From Methylomarinum sp. (GTDB lineage: Bacteria > Pseudomonadota > Gammaproteobacteria > Methylococcales > Methylomonadaceae), in NCBI GenBank assembly GCA_013139755.1, contig WTAG01000411.1, positions 1-11,380 on the forward strand: a stretch of 11,380 bases of DNA, given 5' to 3'. Both the position numbers and the translations under genes were made by a program. Below, piece after piece: positions 1 to 5,672 of the stretch. Numbering within the stretch: position 1 is the first letter of the stretch; each line of letters begins with the position of its first letter. Below the pieces are notes generated by a model. The model saw only the letters and a program-made list of their open reading frames with translations, was not told where the DNA came from and ran no database searches.

Positions 1-290
1 GCATCATGATTTAAAGTCACATCCACAGAAAACCTTGCAATTGATTTACCATTTATCGCCCCACCAAATCCAGAGTTAAGCAACTCTTCCTTAAAATATT
101 TCTCAAATTCTGATTTTTGAAGTGCTTGCATGTAATTAGCTTGCCCATAATTAATATCAAATGCCAGCTCTCTATTTTCAGCTGAACTGTCCGAAAACTC
201 AGCAGCATCCATTCCTTGATATTTAAAAGTGGTACAGCCAGAAATTAATATACTTAATAAAAGGATAGGAAAGATTATTTTTTTCATCAT
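1..290 (-). CDS. Lipoprotein of unknown function, N-terminal part only
   Basis: A frame open from position 290 to the window edge gives 96 residues beginning MMKKIIFPILLLSILISGC. The basic N-terminus, hydrophobic stretch and lipobox L-I-S-G-C (Cys19) predict a lipoprotein; Thr after the Cys would allow outer-membrane sorting. The visible mature part is polar, with Tyr/Phe and Glu/Asp, and shows no motif I know. Two adjacent ATG codons (288-290 and 285-287) could each be the start, and neither has a clear Shine-Dalgarno sequence. It is the third of three minus-strand lipoprotein genes, 108 bases after the previous stop, so it may have its own promoter. The C-terminus lies outside the window. 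The lipoprotein call is firm; function is unknown. Confidence 0.75.
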   Translation of the reverse strand, partial: MMKKIIFPILLLSILISGCTTFKYQGMDAAEFSDSSAENRELAFDINYGQANYMQALQKSEFEKYFKEELLNSGFGGAINGKSIARFSVDVTLNHD

Positions 291-329
291 ATGTAATAGT
301 AAGAAAAACTCAAGTTTGTAGGTATTTGT

Positions 330-382
330 ACCTCATACCCTATACTTCCCCTTCAACAGTAGAGGAATATAAGACATGAGGT
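330..382. other. Imperfect hairpin between two lipoprotein genes
   Basis: The arms ACCTCAT (330-336) and ATGAGGT (376-382) are exact reverse complements. Inside them TATACTTCC and GGAATATA pair imperfectly around an AC-rich loop. There is no T-run on either strand next to the stem, so it does not look like a classical intrinsic terminator. It could be a processing or pausing structure in the lipoprotein transcript, or chance in AT-rich DNA. Confidence 0.3.
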
Positions 383-398
383 CTGATATGGGTGAATT

Positions 399-1307
399 TT
401 ATGCAGTACCCGAAGAAAACTTATTGACCATATCATTAATGACTTCTTTCATTAAACGAGTATGAATAGCCCGACGTTGACTGTGAGGCGTTTTTTGTGT
501 GGACAATGCTTCCGAATTACCACTGGAAAGATGTGTTGCTCTTTGAGAATCAACTAACTTAGGCGCTGGGCGACAATAGTCTTTTTCACAAATAACATGT
601 AGATTTCCTTTTGTTTGAACCTGTTTCTTTTCTGCATGCGTCCATTCATAGAACCATACAGCCTTCCCTGTCGAAACAAGAACAACTGAAGTATTAATCG
701 TTACACTAAGGCGTGATTTTGAAAAAAGTTTTCTCTCTTGACCTCCAAGCAAACGAATAAACTGTCGTTCTTTCATGCTATCCACATAAGCAGAACCAGC
801 TTGATTTCCATGTTTATTAGATTCAAAATATCTACGCTCCCAACGAGCATCCGCACCAGCATGGACTTCTCCGCGCTCTGTAGAGTTCACCAATAAGATG
901 GCATCAGCTCCCAGTTTTTTAGCTGCTTCTCTAGGTGATAAATTAAAACTCTTTTGTGTATGTATCAGTACTTTCCAGGATAAAACTTCATAACCAAATT
1001 TTGCCCAACCGCGTTCGATTTCCCCCATTTCAATGCCACATTCGGTCTTCAAAATAGTGCTTTCTGCTCTGGTTCCATCTTTTTGAGTTTTAGTTTCATC
1101 AATACAATAATCAGGCGCCTGGACAGCAACCGTTTTGATGGAGCTAAGGATTCTTTTGTAATTAGGTGTTGATACAACTTCGGCCAGTGTTTCGGATGAA
1201 TTTTCAGCAACATACTCTGTAGTAAGAGCATAATATTTCGCACAGCCGGACAATAACCCTGTACTAATTGCAATACATAAAACAAAAAATAAACGTAACT
1301 TATTCAT
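399..1307 (-). CDS. Lipoprotein of unknown function, 302 residues
   Basis: The frame is open further upstream to 1424, but I start it at the ATG at 1305-1307. A good ribosome site (AAAGGAAA, 1316-1323) sits just upstream there, and this start gives a proper lipoprotein signal, MNKLRLFFVLCIAISTGLLSGC, with lipobox L-L-S-G-C (Cys22). The longer version would bury the signal behind 39 residues and overlap the preceding gene. The middle contains K-T-V-A-V near 58-62 and A-A-K-K-L-G-A-D-A-I-L-L-V at 128-140. This pattern is reminiscent of CsgG/LpoB-type periplasmic folds, but I do not assign it to that family. A strand-rich stretch follows (200-222, ending A-V-W-F-Y-E-W). Cysteines at 68, 90, 240 and 245 could form disulfides. 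The C-terminus is basic and polar. It lies 22 bases after the upstream lipoprotein gene, so the two are probably cotranscribed. Confidence 0.75.
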   Translation of the reverse strand: MNKLRLFFVLCIAISTGLLSGCAKYYALTTEYVAENSSETLAEVVSTPNYKRILSSIKTVAVQAPDYCIDETKTQKDGTRAESTILKTECGIEMGEIERGWAKFGYEVLSWKVLIHTQKSFNLSPREAAKKLGADAILLVNSTERGEVHAGADARWERRYFESNKHGNQAGSAYVDSMKERQFIRLLGGQERKLFSKSRLSVTINTSVVLVSTGKAVWFYEWTHAEKKQVQTKGNLHVICEKDYCRPAPKLVDSQRATHLSSGNSEALSTQKTPHSQRRAIHTRLMKEVINDMVNKFSSGTA

Positions 1308-1329
1308 AAAGATAATTTCCTTTGATTTT

Positions 1330-1641
1330 TTAATAAATAGACCATTTAACATTAGGCGGGATGCGTAATTTGGTTTGTCTACCCAAAACCACCCCTTTCT
1401 GGTCAGTAGCCAAAGCATCAACACATGGACTTGACACAGGAATTGTAAGTGTATGACCAGCAGTAACCTTTAAAGCCTTATCTGTATACACTGCATCCTT
1501 ATCACATAATTTGGTATTAATAGTAACTGTAAAGCCAGTCATATTAGTAACTAGTAATGCAGGTGAATCTATTATGTAATGCTTTTCACATCCATATAAT
1601 AATATGGCAAAAAAGATAATTACTAATTGTGCTTTAGTCAT
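1330..1641 (-). CDS. Small lipoprotein of unknown function, 103 residues
   Basis: The protein begins MTKAQLVIIFFAILLYGCEK, a short basic N-terminus and hydrophobic core ending in lipobox L-Y-G-C (Cys18), with Glu at +2. The mature part, about 86 residues, has alternating hydrophobic residues typical of a beta-sandwich (T-G-F-T-V-T-I-N, G-H-T-L-T-I-P-V) and two further cysteines (46 and 73) that could pair. I recognise no family. Only a weak AGG-like ribosome site is seen upstream of the ATG at 1641. It is the first of three minus-strand lipoprotein genes, with the 302-residue lipoprotein 22 bases downstream. That spacing suggests a shared transcript and perhaps a shared envelope complex, which is inference. 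Confidence 0.7.
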   Translation of the reverse strand: MTKAQLVIIFFAILLYGCEKHYIIDSPALLVTNMTGFTVTINTKLCDKDAVYTDKALKVTAGHTLTIPVSSPCVDALATDQKGVVLGRQTKLRIPPNVKWSIY

Positions 1642-1846
1642 TTTTATAAGCCTAAGCTTCTGAACCTAGGAAAGTTGATGGAATATATTTTATTAACGAC
1701 AAAATGACTTTAGGAGTTTTATAGAAAGCCACCTCATTATTATTTATTGTGCTATACATACATCCATAATAACTTGTTCTAAGCATAACAAAAAAAGAAA
1801 ATAAGGCTCTTTTAACAACTAAGGAATTTAACTTGAATCCATGATT

Positions 1847-1914
1847 TTAAGCAGATAACAGGGTGCAAATCATTAGTTTCACAGGGACTTCAACAGATCT
1901 TTGCCCCTGCTTAA
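1847..1914. repeat. Long imperfect inverted repeat, possible RNA structure
   Basis: TTAAGCAG (1847-1854) is exactly complementary to CTGCTTAA (1907-1914). Just inside, GGGTGCAAA (1861-1869) pairs with TTTGCCC (1900-1906) with one bulged base. The left arm carries a 6-base insertion, ATAACA, relative to the right. The fold would be a two-part stem with a loop of about 30 bases. It could be a leader structure, a small RNA, or a degenerate palindromic repeat. No T-run follows on the plus strand. Confidence 0.35.
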
Positions 1915-2093
1915 CCTACATTTTCTATTTCTATGGATGATATAAACTTTAATTATACAGAAGAAATCATCTGTAACCGCTATGAAATATATAGTCTGTG
2001 ACTGATACCTCAATATAGTACGGATTCAGCTTTAAGAGTAAGTTTAGAAAAACCAAATCCTTATATCTGAATAGAACATTACTAGAAAGTCTT

Positions 2094-2099
2094 TATAAT
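2094..2099 (+). promoter_or_regulatory. Possible -10 element for the exported protein gene
   Basis: A perfect TATAAT lies 29 bases before the ATG at 2129. Transcription would start near 2106 and give a leader of roughly 23 bases. No good -35 hexamer is visible 16-18 bases upstream, so an activator may be needed or the match may be chance in AT-rich DNA. Confidence 0.35.
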
Positions 2100-2128
2100 G
2101 GAATTTTAAATTAAATCATCAATACAAT

Positions 2129-2557
2129 ATGAAACCACATTTTTTAAGGTTAATTGCCAGTGTGTTTTTCTTGACATTCTTTTCTGCTACTGCTGGAGCA
2201 GCTCAATGCTCTATAAAATATAATTTAAAAGGCTGGTCAGTTTTTTATAAGGCGTACAAAGGAACAGCTGTCATTAGTTGCCCCAATGGACAGAGTGCAA
2301 GAGTTAATTTGAGCTTAAAAGGTGGTGGGTTTACTTTTGGCTCATCAGATATCACAGATGGTAAGGGCGTAATTAATGGTGTTGGCAATATAAATGAGGT
2401 CTATGGAACTTATTTTGCAATGGATGGCCATGCAGGATTTTTACAGTCTGTAGAAGCTCGTTTGCTATTTAAAGGTGCCAATTCTGTGGGAATGGCAGGA
2501 AGAGGAGGCGGTTTCGATCTTGGTTTCTCCTTTGGGGCTTTAACAATTAAGCCATAG
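2129..2557 (+). CDS. Small exported protein of unknown function
   Basis: This 142-residue protein has a clear Sec signal peptide: basic MKPHFLR, a hydrophobic core of about 12 residues, and A-G-A-A just before Gln26, so cleavage is likely after Ala25. The mature protein of about 117 residues is glycine-rich (G-G-G-F-T-F-G at 65-71, G-R-G-G-G-F-D-L-G-F-S-F-G at 124-136) with alternating hydrophobic residues, suggesting a compact all-beta periplasmic or secreted protein. Its only two cysteines, 27 and 51, could form a disulfide. The layout recalls small exported DUF992-like proteins, but I cannot confirm a match. No ribosome site is evident before the ATG. It is monocistronic, converges on the TonB receptor gene and ends at strong hairpins. 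Exported is fairly sure; function is unknown. Confidence 0.75.
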   Translation: MKPHFLRLIASVFFLTFFSATAGAAQCSIKYNLKGWSVFYKAYKGTAVISCPNGQSARVNLSLKGGGFTFGSSDITDGKGVINGVGNINEVYGTYFAMDGHAGFLQSVEARLLFKGANSVGMAGRGGGFDLGFSFGALTIKP

Positions 2558-2559
2558 AC

Positions 2560-2582
2560 ACAGTAAACAGTTTTTTTACTGT
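2560..2582. terminator. Hairpin directly after the exported protein stop
   Basis: ACAGTAAA (2560-2567) and TTTACTGT (2575-2582) are exact reverse complements around a 7-base loop, beginning two bases after the TAG stop. The T-run lies in the loop and right arm rather than after the stem, so this probably assists the stronger terminator that follows rather than acting alone. Confidence 0.4.
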
Positions 2583-2589
2583 AATAACA

Positions 2590-2619
2590 AAAAAAGCGCG
2601 ATTTTATCCGCGCTTTTTT
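2590..2619. terminator. Bidirectional intrinsic terminator
   Basis: AAAAAAGCGCG (2590-2600) pairs perfectly with CGCGCTTTTTT (2609-2619) across an 8-base loop. The GC-rich core is flanked by A-tracts on one side and T-tracts on the other, so it can terminate transcription from both strands. It lies between the convergent exported protein gene (stop at 2557) and the TonB receptor gene (stop at 2640) and serves both. Confidence 0.9.
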
Positions 2620-2639
2620 ATGTATTATATAAGCTGTAA

Positions 2640-4694
2640 TTACCAGTTGTAGCTTAATGTTGCATAAATGTTACGACCCGGCATGGCAATACGACCTTGT
2701 GAACGATCATGGTTTGTATAACCACCTAAATGATCAAAACGCTTACTACCTACAACGTTTTCAATACCCGTACCAATTACAACACCATGATATGGTTCAT
2801 ACTTACCACGTAGATTCAGCAACATATAACCTTTTGTTTTTTGCTCTTGGTTATAGCCTGCTACATCGCCTTGATCTGCATAGAAAACACCTTCAATAGC
2901 TCCCATCCAGCCAGATTGCTCATAAGTAAGCTGAGTTCTTCCGTTTAATGGAGCTATACGATACAAATCAGAATCACCAGTTGGTGCATTAACACGTTCA
3001 CCACGAACATAATTCAATCCGGCATCTACACGCCAGTTATCAGTTATCGTGTAACCTGTTTCTAAATCAACACCATAAAACTGAGCTTGGATATTACTCC
3101 ATTGCAAAATGGGGTTACTTGCCATTCCTCTTGAAGTTACTTCACCTTGAATATAATCATCTACATATTGGTAGAAGAATCTGGGTGCGACATAGGCATT
3201 TTCATTATGCCAATCAAAACCCAAATCAAATTGATAGGAAGTTTCGTGATCCAGGTTTAAATCACCAATATATGTACTTCCATCAGCAAAGCCACCAACA
3301 GCTCTATTATTTGTCCATAAATATAATTCTTGATAAGTAGGTGCACGATTTTTTCTAGCCAAGCCAACTTCTACATCTAATTCAGATGAGACGTTATAAC
3401 GCAAAACAGCAGCCAAATCGACTTCATTAAAATTTCGCTTTCTATCAGCATTATTAAATGCGACTAAATCAGCTTGAAGATTAGGGTTCATTGCTGGGTT
3501 CATCATAGTTGAAGTGCTCGCTTCACCAGCATCTGACCATGTATGCGTATATCTTGCACCTAATTCTAAAACCAGATCCTCAGCAATATCACCAGTCCAT
3601 TCAGTAAATACAGAATAACGATCTCTTTCAACACCATTAAAGAAATTTGTTGTTACCGTTCCCATCATGCCCATATCCATAGCACTATTGGCATCATGAT
3701 TTGACTGATCTCCATTCACACCTACTGTTAAGATACCATCAAACAATGGCATATCAACAGCTAGATCAATCCCACCAGCCTCAACCTCAGTGCGATTTGA
3801 CATTGGATTCATACCCATCATTAAATCACGTAAAGTATTATTATCCATCCAATGACGCATTTTTTGATAAAACACATTGGTTTTTAGCTTGTAACCGTCA
3901 CCTAAATCCCATTTATAATTAGCATCATACAAACCACCTCTTACATAAACAATATCCATTGGTAATGCAGGTGTCCCCGTATGCCCGGTATTATTATTGC
4001 TGTAATTAATACCAAACTCATGACCTTCACGCTGATAGCCATATCCCGCAGTAAAAGCTTCTCGGTCATAACGAGTATTTTCTTGCTTTTCGTTATCTTT
4101 TATTTTGTAATCACGGCCTTGCTCTTTACTACCACTTAAATACAACTTGTGGTTTTTATTAGCAACCGCACCTAAAATCGCACCATAGTGCCCATCATCA
4201 ACAGAACCATATCCCATAGATGCGGTACCACTGGTTTCTATACCATCACCTTCTGCAAAACGGCCTTTTTTAGACTCTGCATGCATTGAACCACCAAACG
4301 ATTCAATTCCGCTGCTCACAGGGGCAATACCTCTATGAACTGTTAATTTACCAGTCAAAGGTGCTGGAATATGACTTAACGGTGGATCCATACTGTTTGG
4401 ACCGACTTCTTTCATATTTGCGCCGTCAATAGAGATATTGATACGGTTACCAAACATGCCTCTATATGAAGCAATCCCGGTTAAAGGACCATTACGGTTT
4501 ACGTTTGCACCAGGCACACGTTTTAATAATGATGCCGTATCTTTTAACCCTGATGAATCTGGTGCTGTACCAAAAGTACCCGCACGCATTGCACTACCTT
4601 CTACAACAATCGTTGGCAGTTGTTCATGTTCTGCTGCTACTTGCAGTGGAATAGCTAATGCACTGGCAATAGCTAAACTAAGTTTTGTATTCAA
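2640..4694 (-). CDS. TonB-dependent outer-membrane receptor, OprC/NosA-like copper receptor
   Basis: A 22-stranded-barrel receptor of 684 residues, expected to import its ligand across the outer membrane using TonB energy. I start it at TTG (4692-4694): GGAGAGGGG lies four bases upstream and the product begins directly with a signal peptide (cleavage near V-A-A/E, residue 21). An ATG at 4709 in frame adds five residues but has no ribosome site. Numbering is from the TTG. A TonB-box-like P-T-I-V-V-E-G is at 27-33, the plug at about 40-140, then the barrel ending Y-A-T-L-S-Y-N-W with the usual terminal aromatic. G-P-N-S-M (98-102) followed by D-P-P-L-S, and H-W-M (281-283), match in place and spacing the C-x-x-x-M and H-x-M copper ligands described for Pseudomonas OprC, except that Cys is Gly. 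Methionine clusters lie at 292-298, 339-344 and 397-402. The receptor fold is certain; copper as ligand is likely, not proven. Confidence 0.9.
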   Translation of the reverse strand: MNTKLSLAIASALAIPLQVAAEHEQLPTIVVEGSAMRAGTFGTAPDSSGLKDTASLLKRVPGANVNRNGPLTGIASYRGMFGNRINISIDGANMKEVGPNSMDPPLSHIPAPLTGKLTVHRGIAPVSSGIESFGGSMHAESKKGRFAEGDGIETSGTASMGYGSVDDGHYGAILGAVANKNHKLYLSGSKEQGRDYKIKDNEKQENTRYDREAFTAGYGYQREGHEFGINYSNNNTGHTGTPALPMDIVYVRGGLYDANYKWDLGDGYKLKTNVFYQKMRHWMDNNTLRDLMMGMNPMSNRTEVEAGGIDLAVDMPLFDGILTVGVNGDQSNHDANSAMDMGMMGTVTTNFFNGVERDRYSVFTEWTGDIAEDLVLELGARYTHTWSDAGEASTSTMMNPAMNPNLQADLVAFNNADRKRNFNEVDLAAVLRYNVSSELDVEVGLARKNRAPTYQELYLWTNNRAVGGFADGSTYIGDLNLDHETSYQFDLGFDWHNENAYVAPRFFYQYVDDYIQGEVTSRGMASNPILQWSNIQAQFYGVDLETGYTITDNWRVDAGLNYVRGERVNAPTGDSDLYRIAPLNGRTQLTYEQSGWMGAIEGVFYADQGDVAGYNQEQKTKGYMLLNLRGKYEPYHGVVIGTGIENVVGSKRFDHLGGYTNHDRSQGRIAMPGRNIYATLSYNW

Positions 4695-4698
4695 TTGA

Positions 4699-4707
4699 CC
4701 CCTCTCC
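4699..4707 (-). promoter_or_regulatory. Ribosome binding site that favours a TTG start
   Basis: On the minus strand GGAGAGGGG is followed by TCAA and then TTG at 4694. This strong purine-rich site overlaps codons 1-4 of the alternative ATG reading (start at 4709), which itself is preceded only by AT-rich sequence. It therefore supports translation of the TonB receptor from TTG. Confidence 0.6.
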
Positions 4708-4709
4708 AT

Positions 4710-4924
4710 ATTAATTAAACCATAATCATATAAGCATATTCTATTCCAACTAATTTACAATTAAAATATCAATGCGTTACAAAAACAACCACCCAGCAAT
4801 TAATTAAACTATGTTATATAACACAAAATTAATACGTCATATCACTCAATTCATATTTCTAGTTTCATTCAATCCAAACCTAATTCTATCTATCCTTAAC
4901 ATGATGTGATAATCTGCGGGACTT
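4710..4924. promoter_or_regulatory. Divergent promoter region of receptor and membrane protein
   Basis: This AT-rich region of about 215 bases lies between the divergent TonB receptor and the HCIGMCG membrane protein and must contain both promoters. It includes the perfect 12-base palindrome TGTTATATAACA (4812-4823), a candidate operator or minus-strand -10 region, and TTAATTAA-type repeats near 4798-4806 and 4713-4719. I see no sigma-54 -24/-12 element (GG and GC with 10 bases between) on either strand, and no canonical FNR box. Confidence 0.4.
4905..4913 (+). promoter_or_regulatory. Possible extended -10 very close to the start codon
   Basis: TGTGATAAT fits an extended -10 (TGnTATAAT with one mismatch). 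Its expected start point, near 4920, is only about five bases before the ATG at 4925. It overlaps the short dyad ACATGATGT (4899-4907 approximately). If real, the message would be almost leaderless. No -35 match is seen. Confidence 0.25.
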
Positions 4925-5641
4925 ATGGAATTTCATCTCTTATTTAACGCATCTTATTTCGCCGCTTTTGCCATGGGTCTATTCAGTAGCATCCACTGCA
5001 TAGGTATGTGTGGATCTATTATTGGCACACTGACACTCAGCTTAAACCCCGAAATTAGAAGCAAAAAATCCACCTTATTTCCTTACGTCCTTAGTTACAA
5101 TATTGGACGTATATTTAGCTATACACTGGCAGGATTATTACTGGGGTTTGCAAGCACATTACTCACCTTACCTTTAGGCACAGAACATGGACACAGGGCA
5201 TTACAAATAGTCTCTGCCATCATAATGACAGGTGCGGGACTTTATATTGCTGGCTGGTTCCCTCGCTTTGCCTATATTGAAAAAGCCGGATCTCGGTTTT
5301 GGAAATTAATTGAGCCTTTTGGTCGTAAGTTGATCCCTGTTAGCACGCGTTTTCACGCTTACTTATTCGGCATGGTTTGGGGCTGGCTTCCTTGTGGACT
5401 GGTCTATGCCGCATTGGCTCTGGCAGCAACAGCAGGCGACCCATTTAAAAGCGCAATAACTATGCTTGCATTTGGCTTAGGGACTTTACCTGCCGTGATA
5501 GGAGTCGGTATAATGACCGACACATTAACCAAGCTATCCAGAATAAAACGCTTTAAGCAAATCGTTGGATTACTCTTAGTATTCATTGCCTTAATTGCTG
5601 TTTTTCCTGAGCTTAACCCTATGCGTTTACAGCATATTTAG
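4925..5641 (+). CDS. Polytopic membrane protein with HCIGMCG motif (DsbD_2 / TauE-SafE-like)
   Basis: A 238-residue inner-membrane protein with about six hydrophobic segments (near 8-40, 55-82, 92-112, 145-170, 176-196, 212-228). H24-C-I-G-M-C-G30 lies at the end of the first segment and W-G-W-L-P-C-G (152-158) in the fourth. These are the hallmarks of the family annotated as DsbD transmembrane-like or sulfite exporter TauE/SafE. Relatives with the HC-x-GMCG motif often sit beside ccoGHIS genes for cbb3 oxidase assembly. Cys/Met/His residues inside the membrane suggest metal or thiol chemistry, possibly copper, rather than sulfite export. It is divergent from the copper-type TonB receptor and 31 bases upstream of the sigma-54 activator, probably in one transcript. 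Family placement is good; substrate is inferred. Confidence 0.8.
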   Translation: MEFHLLFNASYFAAFAMGLFSSIHCIGMCGSIIGTLTLSLNPEIRSKKSTLFPYVLSYNIGRIFSYTLAGLLLGFASTLLTLPLGTEHGHRALQIVSAIIMTGAGLYIAGWFPRFAYIEKAGSRFWKLIEPFGRKLIPVSTRFHAYLFGMVWGWLPCGLVYAALALAATAGDPFKSAITMLAFGLGTLPAVIGVGIMTDTLTKLSRIKRFKQIVGLLLVFIALIAVFPELNPMRLQHI

Positions 5642-5672
5642 CTTTAACCTTTTGATATAGAGAGCAAATACT

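Larger units (their letters stand above)
1642..2128. other. Non-coding divergent intergenic region
   Basis: This 487-base stretch separates the minus-strand lipoprotein genes from the plus-strand exported protein, so it should hold promoters for both directions. It is strongly AT-rich, has no convincing open frame on either strand and no recognisable tRNA or riboswitch core. The noticeable structures are the long inverted repeat at 1847-1914 and a perfect TATAAT near its right end (2094-2099). Confidence 0.6.

Noticed and set aside
1049..1285. Minus-strand open frame of 78 codons inside the 302-residue lipoprotein gene
   Set aside because: It is in another frame of a well-supported gene, has no ribosome site and gives a basic, low-complexity product.
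1308..1424. Upstream ATG extension of the 302-residue lipoprotein
   Set aside because: It would hide the lipoprotein signal behind 39 residues and overlap the preceding gene, whereas the ATG at 1307 has a good ribosome site.
1853..1920. Cyclic-di-GMP (GEMM) riboswitch suggested by CAGGG, GCAAA and GGGAC fragments
   Set aside because: The order and pairing of the conserved core are not met, and the arms pair as a simple inverted repeat instead.
4438..4698. Plus-strand open frames opposite the TonB receptor N-terminus, and similar ones at 2657-2899, 3119-3340 and 3701-3922
   Set aside because: They are antisense shadows of the receptor gene, with compositions dictated by it (rich in His, Tyr, Gln) and no start signals.
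4710..4924. Sigma-54 promoter or FNR box serving the genes beside the sigma-54 activator
   Set aside because: GG-rich candidates on the minus strand near 4785-4800 lack a GC pair at the required 10-base spacing, and no TTGAT-N4-ATCAA site is present.
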